From Mercurialis annua (taxonomy: Eukaryota > Streptophyta > Magnoliopsida > Malpighiales > Euphorbiaceae): a DNA stretch of 64,000 nucleotides. The notes beneath the pieces were generated by a model. That model was not told where the DNA came from. It saw only the letters and a program-made list of their open reading frames with translations, and searched no databases. The stretch lies in NCBI RefSeq assembly GCF_937616625.2, contig NC_065570.1, positions 64,507,665 to 64,571,664 on the forward strand, in the 5' to 3' direction. The position numbers and the translations under genes are program-made. Positions 23,901 through 35,300 of the stretch are shown here, in pieces. Within the stretch, counting starts at the first letter, position 1. The number at the start of each line of letters is the position of its first letter.

Positions 23901-24969
23901 TTGGAGAGAAAGCGCTTCCGGTATGAGCAGCTTAGCTTATTTTCTTGCAAAGGATACAGTTGATCATTTCAACACTTTTGTCAAGCCACTTGTGTATCTC
24001 TCAATGTTCTACTTCTTCAACAACCCGAGATCGACTGTAACGGATAATTATATCGTTCTAATCTGTCTTGTTTATTGCGTGACGGGGATGGCTTATGCAA
24101 TAGCTCTTTTCTTAGCACCTGGTCCTGCACAATTGGTCAGAATTTCCAGAACACTTTCAATTTTGAAAATTTTTATTAGCTCTATTGTTATTATCTTGAA
24201 TGTGCATAGCTGTTGCCGTTTTGTGCAGTGGTCAGTGCTTCTTCCGGTCGTTTTGACGTTAATAGCAACCCGAAGTGAAGATAGCAAGTTTGTTTCGCGG
24301 CTAGCTGACTTGACTTACACGAAATGGGCATTGGAAGCATTTGTTATATCAAATGCTAAAAGGTGAGACCCACATCTTCACTTGTCATGTCTGATAACCT
24401 TTCTGTAATAGCACTATTAGGCTGTATTTAGGAGTGGGCGCGGTTCGGTTTGGTTTAGTTTGATTTGACAAAATTTAAAACTAAACCATTCTATAACGGA
24501 TAGAAAGAAAATCAAACAATACCACCAAGTATTTAACAAAACTGTCAGTTAGGTTAACCAAAATTTGTGATTTTCTTCAATTTGATTCGGTTTTGTTTAG
24601 TACATATTGATTTGAATCATCATTACATATAGAAACTACACTAGTACATATAACTTTACATATGCGTGTACTATATATATAATTCAATGATTTGAAATTT
24701 GGTTTTTCGATCAGTTTGGTTAACGACCCATAATAAAATATTCTCTTATTTGCTTCTAAAATTCTGTTTTATTCAACCTTAATTGTATTAACTAGTTGTA
24801 CTCTGCTTCCAGATATTATGGAGTATGGCTGATAACGCGGTGTGGTTCGCTCATGCAAAACGGGTACAAGCTAAGTAACTGGTATCGCTGTTTAGTGTTC
24901 CTGCTTGCTTTCGGGTCAGTGAGTCGGGTGATAGCGTACGTTGTTATGATCATGTTCCATAAGAAGTAA
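17902..24969 (+). CDS. ABCG half-size transporter, ABCG24/ABCG28 type
   Basis: Fourteen exons rebuilt by eye: 17902-18143, 18246-18322, 18604-18879, 19042-19105, 19201-19347, 19603-19637, 20168-20241, 20325-21220, 21649-21945, 22552-23034, 23123-23271, 23846-24135, 24229-24362, 24813-24969. They join in frame to 1106 residues, close to the roughly 1100 usual for Arabidopsis ABCG24/ABCG28. In order: signal peptide (1-31); Cys-rich ectodomain ([37 protein letters not shown]); one membrane helix near 300-320; a basic coiled linker; the nucleotide-binding domain with Walker [10 protein letters not shown] (about 536-544), signature ISGGQRKR (about 642), Walker [13 protein letters not shown] and H-loop VVHQP; then a six-helix membrane domain ending MIMFHKK. 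ABCG half-transporters dimerise and export lipids or other hydrophobic cargo; the substrate here is unknown. Introns 2 and 9 start with GC, and introns 2, 8, 11 and 13 carry repeats. The ATG at 17902 is the first in frame and gives the signal peptide. Confidence 0.93.
18335..18534. mobile_element. TAGGTAGACT-type MITE in ABCG intron 2
   Basis: About 200 bp with imperfect inverted ends: GAGATTATTAGGTAGACTTA on the left, CTAAGTCTACC on the right. Inner CATATCATAACACGTC/GACGTGTTACGATATG and AATGATGACAAT/ATTGTCATCATT arms also pair. It is the same family as 37719-37941. It starts only 12 bases after the GC splice donor of intron 2. No target duplication is visible, so the ends are partly decayed. 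Confidence 0.75.
21440..21540 (-). mobile_element. tRNA-derived SINE (family 2) in ABCG intron 8
   Basis: Read on the minus strand: ACGAGCTATAACTCAAATGG, TATAAGCGCTAGACAGCAAA, then GGTCGTGAGTTCAGTTCAG and an A-rich tail. It closely matches the copies at 5997-6100 and 46182-46292. It lies in the intron between 21220 and 21649, opposite to the host gene. Confidence 0.75.
22200..22440. repeat. Repeat remnant in ABCG intron 9
   Basis: A GC-rich palindromic stretch (GGGGGCATGGGATGGCCATG, then GCCCCCTCC) is followed by AT-rich text, then CTCCCTAATATTCCCGGCTC. The preceding 150 bases also repeat TGTAATTAGACCTGA/ATTTTATACGTG phrases (about 21965-22210 and again to 22500). This looks like decayed transposon material; the class is not identified. 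Confidence 0.35.
23306..23775. mobile_element. Fold-back MITE filling ABCG intron 11, 10-bp duplication
   Basis: Element 23316-23765 (450 bp). Ends TGATAATTTGC and GCAAATAGCCC are imperfect inverted repeats. The arms continue with CCCTCAACTTTTC/AAAATTGAGGG and AACAATAAAGTCCTCA/TTGAGGATTTTATTGTT. It is flanked by a perfect direct repeat CTGAATCTTA (23306-23315 and 23766-23775). The duplication length suggests a Mutator-like MITE. It makes up most of the 574-bp intron. Confidence 0.85.
24430..24725. repeat. GGTTCGGTT-rich dispersed repeat in ABCG intron 13
   Basis: Begins GGAGTGGGCGCGGTTCGGTT and contains AAACTAAACCA, GGTTAACCAAAA and GATTCGGTTTTG. Similar text recurs at about 11210-11465, 25380-25560, 31790-32080 and 61640-61905, indicating a common decayed MITE-like repeat in this genome. 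Confidence 0.5.
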
Positions 24970-25201
24970 ATGCAGGCATTGTTTGTGTGTGGTAAATACC
25001 CTTTCTGTACAAAGAATTAGAAAAGATGAACAAAAAAGATCATAGTCTGTGCTCTTAAGTGCTACAAATTTATAAGTGAAGAAGAATAGATGTAAAGAGA
25101 AATTGAATAAGTTTCATTTCTGTATGATAGTTTATGTAAAGGGATCTACATTTCATCCTTTTCTATTTGTTACCAAGACTTGTTCAACAGTGCACATACA
25201 A

Positions 25202-25236
25202 CTACAAATTTCAATTAACTGTCTCTCTCTCTATAT

Positions 25237-25272
<36 letters not shown>
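25202..25272. repeat. CT then TA microsatellite between ABCG and GET3 genes
   Basis: CTCTCTCTCT is followed by TATATATACATG and then an uninterrupted AT run to about 25272. It lies in the roughly 1-kb intergenic space between the convergent genes. The rest of that space (25380-25560) carries a GGTTTGGTTTGATT-type dispersed repeat. Confidence 0.8.
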
Positions 25273-25274
<2 letters not shown>

Positions 25275-25990
25275 CTTTTTATGAACATGAATGACTTGTT
25301 ATATGAGCAAAATGCAGACTCTGATACGCTGTGTTAATTTAAAATAGGTCTTTGAAATTTCCAATTAAGTTATAATTTGATAGTCACTAGTAAGGGTAAT
25401 ACACTGAACCGAATGGAACAAAATACGTTTTTTTGGTTTGGTTTGATTCACTATTATTGGTTTTTTAAATATTTTAATTTGATTTCATTTCATTTGGCTA
25501 AACAAGAAAAACCATAAAACCGAACTTTATCCCTCAATTCGGTTTGATTAATACCTTCATGTAAGAATTTCTCCTCTAAGAGATCTGCAAATTGTTCAGC
25601 ACAAATCTAAGATAGCTATAAATAGTTGAATACCGAGCAATATGATAATTAATTTTCCAGCTAAAAATGATGCTCATTCTAAATCTCTCATCTTGCACTG
25701 ATATATTTGAAAATTTAGTATGATAACATCAGAATAAAAATATTAGTGAATACACAGCTAACTTGGTTACATTTTGCAAGCTATAACATTAATTTCTACA
25801 AATCACCAGCACTTTATAAATCTGATGTCCAAATAACACTATGCTGTTTCATTTTTGACAAATCTAAATGAAGATGTATGTAATTTTCTCTCAAAATTGG
25901 AGTGAAATCATGAATAAACATTAAAGAAGGATTGCGGTTTGCAAAAATTTAGGTAGATCACCTGATGAAGAAGGTTTTCAGAAAAGGATC

Positions 25991-26599
25991 TTATCTCCAA
26001 ACCATATCACCCATATATTTAAGAGCTGAGACGCCTCGTATCTCCACATCCACTAGGGGTGCCTCGATTAATCTTAAACTGCCAAGCTCTGGATCATTCT
26101 GGATGATTTCAAGTGCACGCATTTGATCCTGCAATATGCAAACCGTACAACTGTCAATGCCGTGAAGCTTTAACAGCACTTGAGAAGCTTATATGTGTTT
26201 AGAAACATTCTTACAAGATATGGGAAACGTTAGCAATATCGACTGAAGGTGGTTTGCAATTTATGTCTGGTTTATATTGCCGATATATCAAATTGAAAAC
26301 AATCAGGATCTCTATGTACATTTTTTGCTGGGATATATTTAAACTAATTCTCCCATAAGACTAATTGATGATAGTAATGGAATTTAGCATGTTATCCTGT
26401 GCACTAATCCAGTAGTAAAATCCATCTCTCAAGTGGACAAACGAATAGAGAGAGATCTGATGCTGAATGCTGAAAGGGTTTTAGGTGATACCAAATCAGA
26501 TATTCAAATTAGAAATATATGATACTGGTAGAAAAGTTACAAGGACTTCGGTTTCATCGCATTCATTCTGAAAACACATTGAGTTTCTGTAGAATAATG

Positions 26600-26630
<31 letters not shown>

Positions 26631-29434
26631 TGTACCTTCCGTTTCATTGAACAGAATTTGCAATCTGATGCAGAGGGAGGTAGAATCTGATTGATAATAA
26701 GCCTCCTGACAGGAACATTTTCCTTCTTCAAGGATGCGTGCAACCTAGATGATTCATTTACTGCCATTACCTGCAGTAGCAATGAATTAAAGAAAAATAC
26801 AAAAATGATGAACTATTTTGCTGCTTAAGCACTTGCAATCCATTTTTACTTAAATTATTTCTAACAGCCAAAAGCAATTTTAAATTCTCTATTTTTTATG
26901 AGACAAAATCTATATAGATGAAGGAGAACCATGAAATGAAGTTACGAAAGAGATTTTTGGAGCACACCGTTGGAATTGTCACTATGATAAACTCGGTAGT
27001 GTTTGGGTCACGAAAGAGATCTCGTACTTTAGACATCCTCTCTCTTAATTGTGTCAGTTTGTCCTCCACTTTTGCAGACTACAAATTCAAAAAGAAAATG
27101 ATTGGCCCTTAAAAAAGGCAAAAGAACCTACCAAAAACCAACTTCTTTACTTACCGTATCCAGTCCCGCCTCTTGTTTACCAAATAGAGACCTAAGAGCT
27201 GAAGTTGCAGAAGATAATGTCTTTTTCAACTGGAGTTAATAAACAAAAAACATTTCAGCAAGTAGACTACTGCAGTATGATAATTAAAAGAACACTTGAA
27301 CAATTAGAAAATTTAAATAGTTCAACATCAAGTTATCTTTTCATGATATCATTCTAAATTTAACACAGAATGTTGCAATTTAGGACATGCAGAATGAAAA
27401 TTAAAATGTTAAACATTAAAAACACGATAACAAGACCTTTTAAAGTGGAATGGACGAGAAGATGCAAGTCATCCATATTTCACTTCATTAAGTTTCTTTT
27501 CAAGCATTGATAAATGAATCCTTGGATCCGTACCTTCATCATTTTGCCTATGGAAGCATCCATAAAGTCAGGCAGAGATAGAAGCCGAAGTGTATGACCC
27601 TACAAACCATCTCATAGATAAAACAGATAAGTGATAACTACAGAATTATGAGTTCTGAAACAATCTATATGGTAAAAAAATGATAACTAACCGTTGGTGC
27701 AGTATCAAACACTATCCTTGTGAACATGTTGTATTCTCGGGACTCCACAAATTGCATAACCTACAAAGCACGGAGCAGTCAGGAAAAATCCGTAAGTCTA
27801 AGGACAACAATTTAACATATAAACTGAAGAACCAAAGGAGACATGGTAGACCTTGGAAATTGCAACAGCTTCATCCATACCAGGTGGAGGAGAGTCCAAC
27901 AACTCTCCTAGTTTCAAATCGGCAAGCTGCAGTATATATAATCACAGTCACAATTATTTAACCAACAAGACACTAAAATCAGAAATAAAAATGACATTCG
28001 TAAAGGATAAATAGCAGATTAGCAAAGATATACAAGACAATACCAAACTGCCTTAAATACAAAAATGGCAAAGGTTCACAAATTGTAAACCATTCCCGAC
28101 TCTTCGTGTCCTTTATTTTTGGAAAAGTGCCCAAGTTTCGTGTCGTTCCCCGTTTCTGTTTTCATTTACTTGGGGAAATACTAGTTACAAAGGCACAATA
28201 ATAAACTAGTGATAAAGACAGCTAACCTGGTTAGCAAGAGCGCCAAGGCCCATGCCATTCATCAAGTCTTTGACGCCACTGCCACCACTGGACTTTTGAT
28301 TTGCATTTTGGAATTCTTCGGTAGCTTTTTCAGGGCTTATCTGTTGCATTGCTAAATTTAATTTGTATATCAAATAAAGTGGCAATGAAGCAACAACCGA
28401 CTCATTAAAATAACAACATAAATACAAAAAAAATCCGTTAAGTAACTACCTCAATAGCAAACAATGGGCAATCAACTCCTTGAACAGGAACAACTGTACC
28501 TCCTGTTAAATCCTGAAGACAATTAACCAAATGCGGAATGTTTCAGAAATTAAAAGTCATCACGGAGTAATTCGACATCAATGAAAACTTGGAAACTTAA
28601 ACGACAGTCTACTATATGCTTAAGATAAGTATTCATTCAATCAACATTTCTTGTTTCAGAAACATGCCGGAAACTTGGCATTTCAGACATGAAACTTCAC
28701 TTTTAACATACAAAAACTTAAAATAACACTGTTTCGCCGTGTCTATGTCCAAGTATCACGTTATCCCATATCCATGTCCATGCCACATGAGTAAAGAGTC
28801 TTAATACCTGGGCAAATGAATCACTCAGAGAGTGAGCAGGATCAGTCGAGACCACTATCGTAGGGTGACCATGGTTTGCGAATTTTACAGCCAACGAAGC
28901 AGCACAGCTCGTCTTCCCAACACCTCCCTTCCCACCTAACATGTAGTATTTCCGATGCGTTCCGGCAATCATGTCATCAAATCCAGCAATAGATTCAGGT
29001 GGAGTCACTAATGACCTCACTATCCAAAGACACAAATTTAGTTATATGGTGATTGCAAACTTGGGGGTTAAAAAGCAAGCATCTTTAATGGTAACATATG
29101 CATAGTATTACATTAAAATTGTATACTCTAAACACCCATAAATTCATCTCCTTTTAGTCATTTTTTAACAGAAAATTTAAAGTTTCTTCATAATCTGACA
29201 AAATTACACTAGAAAATGAAAACCCACAAGAATAATCAAACTAAAAATCCAAATTTGTGATTGAAAAAGTAAGAGAAAAGGGAGTTGGTTACCTTGGAAT
29301 GGAAGTCCAATGGGTAATTTCTGCAATGGAGCTGACACAGAAGTGAAGCTTGTATTGATTCTACATAAAATATTTAAGTTATGATTTAAGTCTTGGGTTT
29401 TGGATAGACGATGAAACAGAGCTGCCATTGCCAT
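25991..29434 (-). CDS. GET3B: Plastid-type GET3/ArsA ATPase (GET3B-like)
   Basis: Eleven exons on the minus strand: 29434-29293, 29019-28808, 28512-28450, 28340-28227, 27926-27852, 27760-27692, 27599-27534, 27229-27155, 27078-26968, 26770-26636, 26128-25991. They join exactly to 399 residues; all introns after the first are phase 0 and GT-AG. GET3/ArsA ATPases bind tail-anchored membrane proteins and pass them to target membranes. Visible signatures: deviant P-loop GGKGGVGKT (about 76-84), switch segment [12 protein letters not shown], a GMGLGALA stretch, [19 protein letters not shown], the Asn-containing LIINQILPP and a CKFC pair (about 346-349) suited to a zinc-bridged dimer. The first 47 residues are Ser/Leu/basic-rich with few acids, like a plastid transit peptide, and the text resembles Arabidopsis GET3B. 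An alternative ATG ten codons earlier (29464) is possible. Downstream it converges with the ABCG gene. Confidence 0.93.
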
Positions 29435-29543
29435 GTTAATTGTAATTCTTTTGATATGGATCAAATGTGAAAGAGAAACAAATGGATTTGCTATTAGAGA
29501 AGAGAGGCAAGGGTTTTTGTTGGGGTTTTGTAAGACTTTGTTT

Positions 29544-29933
29544 TATTATCATGGCTTAATCACAAAAAAATACCCCACCTTTTAGCCCCTTTTTAAATGC
29601 ACCCTGACGTTGCAATTTTGTCAGTTATACCCTAATTCGCACCTTTAGTTTTCAATTCCACCCTCAAATACTAAATTGATCTCTTTTTCATTTAAAAAAA
29701 GTTAAAATAAATCATCCATTTTTAAATTTTTATGTAGAAAAGAGTTCAAACGAGTACTTTTTAAGGGTTTTTTATAAAAAATTTCCGAGTAAAAAAAGTC
29801 CAATTTGATTTTGAGGGTGGAATTGAAACCCAAAGGTGCGAATTAGGGTGTAACCGACAAAATTGCAACGTCAGGGTGCAACTGAAAAAGGCTAAAAGGT
29901 GAGGGTTTTTTTGGTGATTAAGTCTATTATCAT
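29544..29933. mobile_element. Mutator-like fold-back MITE, GGCTTAAT family, copy 2
   Basis: Element 29553-29924 (372 bp) with inverted ends GGCTTAATCAC and GTGATTAAGTC. Inside, CCCTGACGTTGCAATTTTGTC and its mirror GACAAAATTGCAACGTCAGGG form long arms. It is flanked by a perfect 9-bp direct repeat TATTATCAT (29544-29552, 29925-29933). It lies about 110 bases upstream of the GET3-like start codon, in its probable promoter. Confidence 0.88.
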
Positions 29934-31012
29934 TATTATTATTAATTAATTATTTAATTAGGGAAAATTACAGGAGTGGTATCTCATTTTTTCTGAATTT
30001 AAAAGTCTAGTATCTCAACTTTTATTTTTATTTTTTAAATGTCATTTTTAATTATATGTATGGTCAACAACAAAAAAAATCAAAAAGCAAATTTATTTTT
30101 ACCGTCAATTAGCCAAAAAAACGATGGCGCCCCTAGCAAACAATCTAGTTGTTTGTATGAAATTAAAATAATAAATTATTTAAATAAATTTAAAATAAAT
30201 CTATCCATAGAATAGCTTGCTTGTCTAAGATCGCCAAATGTTCGGGAGTTTGCAATTCTTTTTTCCAAGTCCAAGGCCACCTATTTCTATTTCCATTACA
30301 GTGGAAAGTCACCCGGGTAAAAAAAGTTTTATTTTATATGTGTTGTAAAGTATTACAATTTGTGAAAAAACAAAATGTAAAAAAAAAAAAAAAGAGGAAT
30401 GCCGAAAAAAATTGTAAACCTTTCTGGTGTTTTCTGACATTTTCAATAAAATCTCCGCTGGCTGTATGGGCGGATTGTCCCTCGCTTTTAACTCCAACAA
30501 ATTATAGCTCAAATGGTATCTCTATGCAATAAAGAAATTATGTGTATTGTGGTTTTAATCAAACATTTAACTTTCACATTTTCTTTTTTAATAAAGGTTG
30601 ATTTCAACCTTTCAATTTAAAATAAATAATTAAAAAAATTAGTTTGTTAAAATGAATAATTAAAGAAATTTAGCTTGTTAAGAAAAAATCAACTTGTTAA
30701 TTTTGGATCAGTTTCACCCAAGTCTAATGTGAATACGACGTCAATTTTAATGATCGAATGTGGTAACTGATAACTCCTCCATATTAACAAGTTGAGGGTT
30801 TTTTTTTTAAATATCACCAATTTCGACTATTTTGATCTTTTGTCTTAAATTGGAGAGTCGAATTAACTTTTAATATTTTCTTTTCATATTGAACAAAGAC
30901 AGATTTAAAATTTATAGCTTACTACACTCTTCTCTATAGAGTCTTTTTGCTTATCTCTTTTGCTCCGTAATTAATTCAATCACGGTAGAGAAATAAAGAG
31001 GGGCCGAGGATG
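29934..31012. other. Gene-free stretch
   Basis: AT-rich. At 29955-30110 there is text of the GTGGTATCTCA/AGTATCTCAACTTTTATT type seen in other decayed fold-backs here. A 15-base A run interrupts an open frame near 30380. A partial SINE family-2 start (ATTATAGCTCAAATGGTATC) appears at 30500-30520. No gene is supported. Confidence 0.45.
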
Positions 31013-31202
31013 CCCCCCCCCCCCCCCCCCAATACTATGTTCTTTTGTGGTTTATATGTATGATATGCTTTATCATAATGTCTTTTTCTTTTATTAACAC
31101 ACACCCACCCCACCCCCCCACCCCCCCCCCCCCCCCCCCCAATAATATGTTTTTTTGTGGTTTATATGTATGACATGCTTTATCATAATGTCTTTTTCTT
31201 TT
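31013..31202. repeat. Poly-C-flanked 110-bp tandem duplication
   Basis: A C run (31013-31030) precedes a 62-bp segment beginning AATACTATGTTCTTTTGTGG (31031-31092). After an ACACCC-rich spacer and another C run (31121-31140), nearly the same 62 bp appears again (31141-31202). The period is 110. Two C runs of this length are also a common place for assembly error. Confidence 0.8.
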
Positions 31203-32350
31203 CTTAATGGATTAATAATTAAGTTTGAGTTTTTCTAATATGAGCATGAATATAGAAAGGGGGTTATATCCTTTGATTCATTATTTTATGCATATTATAA
31301 AGCTTCAAAAACCAACTTTCTCAAAATAAAGAAGGTATAACCACTAACCCACAAGTGCAAGTTACGTTTGAGGTGGCCAAACCCCCAAAACACCCTCCTT
31401 CATCGCCATTCTTTCTTTGCACTTATAACTAGTGTTTCAAAAGTCAAACCGGTGGCTAAATTGATATGGTCACCGATTCTTGGTTCAACCGCCAGAGTAA
31501 AAATTATATATATAACAAATTGAGCCGAACTTGTATGATCTATGTTCTTTTTAGTAATTTTCATGGCCTTATATTAACAAATTCAAGGTAAAATTGGGCA
31601 ACATCAAGAAATTAAAAATATAATTGTCCAATACTTATAAACTGGTCGGTTCAACTGACTTTTATAAATTTTTTGATTTGGTATGGTTCAACCGGTCCAT
31701 TTCGATTGAACCAAATTTTAGATCTTATGAGGTTAGTTGGACTAGACATATGACCAGTTTATGCTTCAAATGGTAGATCCAACATGTCAGGTTCGGTTCT
31801 TTAAAACTGTTCGAACTAAATTGTTCAATTCTTCCTAATCGCACTGAAATGAAAGTATAAGTGTATAATTTTTTTAAAAAATTAAACCGAACCAAATTGT
31901 CAGTTTGTTTTAATTTTTTTTAGTTCTGCTCGCTGGTTTTAGTTTGACTTGCACTAAAATTTAACTAGAAAGTTTTTATGTGCAAAATCAAATTAAACAA
32001 AAAAATTATAGTGTCAAACCAAATTGAATCATATTCGCTTTGTTTTTCAATTTGGTTCGATTTTTGCATTATACCCCTACTTATAATCTTTAACTTACCA
32101 TTGAAAGCTCCTTCTCATCCTCAATACGTAAGCATTTTCCTTTCTTGTGTTAACCAAATCAAATTTCAACACTTCTTTAGTTCTAAGCCAACAACAACAA
32201 CAACAATCTTCCTTTATTTTTAAGCCAAATCGATTTTTATTTTAAATTTCATTGCCCATTTAAATTTCTTGTTGGTCATTCTATAGTTGTTTTAATGCAT
32301 TCCTTTAGATTATTGAAGCTACATTACTACTCCATACAAATATATGCTTC
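31203..32350. other. Gene-free stretch upstream of the DUF547 gene
   Basis: Contains an ACCGG/CGGTTCAACCGG-type dispersed repeat (about 31430-31830) and a GGTTCG/AAACCGAAC-type repeat (to about 32080). ACAACAACAACAACAA occurs at 32190-32205. The last roughly 250 bases are the likely promoter and leader of the next gene. Confidence 0.45.
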
Positions 32351-35300
32351 ATGGCTAGTAATAAGAGTGATTACTTGCACACCAATTTGAATGTGCCTTC
32401 GGATATAGTAAGTTTTTTTAATATATTTCTTTTCTTTTATTCAATTATGTGCACTGGTGGTAATCTCTCGGTAATGATTTAAACCGATTGATTAGCATTA
32501 GAATTTTCTGTCAATAATCCGTCGTTAAACCTTCTTACCAACGGATTTTGGTTATTACCGATGAAATTTTCTGTCTGTAAAAAGTAATTTTGTAGGAATA
32601 TAGAGATTGATGTGTCTTTTCTTTTATCATTCTTTGTATTTTTCAGAGGAGAAAGAAAATTAGCGGGCAACAAAAGAGAGAAGCACTAGAAAGAGAGGTG
32701 ATGAGTTTTTTTTAGTTTATGTATAAACTTATTCTTGACCATGTAATATAATTAGTAAATTATATTAAATTAAATTTAATATATGTATATGTATAGGTTT
32801 CTGTTCTTGAGAAAATGTTGAAACAAGAAGAGAAGGTGCATGAAATTTTGGGGGTTTTACAAAAAAAGAATGATGCATCTGCCTTCTCTATCCCTAATTT
32901 CCTTCCTCCTAAGGTATAATTATCTAATTCTTCATCTTCCTTCGTACAAATAGAATTCATAAGAATGATGGATACAAGAATTGGTATAAATGAGTTTTAA
33001 AAATTTTGCTGTGAAATTTATATCTAAATGAATACTAGAAAAGTTTAGTTAAAGACATACTTAAAAATTTACTTGAATTTTAAACTCTATATTAATACGT
33101 ATAAATCAAATGAATTATGCATATGTTCATATGGAATTTGAATCCACAAAAATCATTTTTTTCTCTTTTTTGCAAATCCAACCAAAAAATTTAATTTGAT
33201 AATTTTAGCACAATTTTAAAAGTTTACAATAACTTTTGCTACATTTTACTAAATGTTCAATTCGATATGTTTTTTTAGTGTTTTTAATATTGACTTAGAA
33301 AAATTTAGTTACAATAACTTTTTCTACATTTTACTAAATGTTCAATTTGATATGTTTTTCTAGTGTTTTTAATATCGACTTAGAAAAATTTATTTATCTA
33401 TTTTTTGAATTTTCATTTTATTTTGTGTAGTTTTTACTCAAATGACTTTTGAAAACTAATTTTTAACGCAACATGTTACATATTAATTGAACAATTTTAA
33501 AATTAGGACACAAATGTTGTAAATTTTTAAAATTGGGGTAAAATTGTTGAAATTCAAAATTTTAGTTAAATTATCAAAAGAAGTCGAAAACGTTTGTATT
33601 ATTTCATCCATGTGGGCAATAATTCTTAACAGTTAAATTAAACCACATACTATAGAGTATAACTTGACATATTTAATCCAATTATTTAATGCCAACAGTC
33701 ATATATATATATATATCTACCTAATCCTAATTTATTTATTTTTGAAATTTAAAAAGAAAAGAGCATCAATATATGGTTTTTGTTTGGATAAACTACAGCA
33801 ATAGTGTCTAGACTTCTCCAAATTTCTCTTTTGGTGTCTCAACTTTTATTTCTTTCTTGTCAACGTTTCAATTTTTAAGAAATGTATCATATGAGTGTTT
33901 TTATCCATTTTTTCGATCACCAAACTACTAACAAGGCCAAAAATAATTTTTAAATTTACCGATGTAATTTGTTATTTTAATTTCATATATATAAGTATAT
34001 CGTTGCACACACACAATCACTATTGTTTGATTAATATGAAATATAAATTTAAATAAAAATGGAAATGGAAATAATTTTTATCTTTTGACATATTATTGAT
34101 CTGAAAACAGCTAAAAATACTTGTTAAATATATTTTAAAAACCTTGAAGTACTAATACGAAAGAATAAAAGTTCGAACAGCAAAAAGAAGATTTGGAAAA
34201 GTTGAGACACCTAATTTTACTTTTACTTTCTACCAAAAGTTGTTAGTTTCCTTGTTTGCTTTAGGTCTACCAAAACAGTTGGTGCCACCATCTTTTAGTT
34301 TTCAAGGCAAGAACTATATAGTAAGGAATTATTTAAATAATATATGTTTACCATCACATTCCATTAGTTACTTTCATTATGAGAGCAAGACAAATACTAG
34401 AAATAGCAAAGAGATTTCGGTGAACTGTTGGAACTGTTAGATGAAATCCAACAGAACAATTGATAATAACTCTTTTAACACTTTAATATAGTTATGGTTA
34501 TACTTCATATATATTTTAAATTTTTTTTAAAAAAATCTATCAATCAGTAAAATGTAACTCAATTTGTATTGAAATTCTCTCTCAAAATATAGTCCTAGAA
34601 GTTTGATGGCAATTAGTTAAAAAATGATGAAAGGGTTATTTCAGTCCTTAAATTTGTAGAACGAACGCTTCAAAATAAGTCCAATCACATTTACTCTAGT
34701 ATTTTTAGAATTCGTGGAAAGCAATTGTGAAAAATATTTATAAATTGATATCTTCTGCCAAAGTTAATATATTTGTGTTTAATATCTCTATATATAGTTG
34801 CTTTTTACGTGCTCTAAAAAACAATTAGTGGATGTAATTGAGCTTGTTTTGAAAATTTATAGATTAAAATATTAATATAGGCCAAGTTTGATTAATATGA
34901 GCTCGGTCCACAAGTTGAAGGGCTGGTATGACTCTTTACTCTAAACTAATTCATGCTTATGTATTGTTACTTTTACAATTTCACAATTTTCTGATCACAA
35001 TTATGGAAAATTTGTCACTTAAAGATTTACATTTGCAGGCAAAAGAGCTCTTAGCAGAACTAGCAATGGTGGAGAGTGAAATAATCCGATTAGAATCACA
35101 AATAAGCCATCTCAAACAAGGTTTAAAACGTGAACAAGAATTGACAAAGGACACAAAATCAAAACAAAACCAACTTAAAAATAGTGCAAATTATGTTCAA
35201 ACTCAATTATGGAGTAACGCACCATTAACAATGCCAAGCCCTTTACATAGAAGTGGTCAAGAAAAAATGGGATTTGAGTCTAAGGCATTGCATTTCATAA

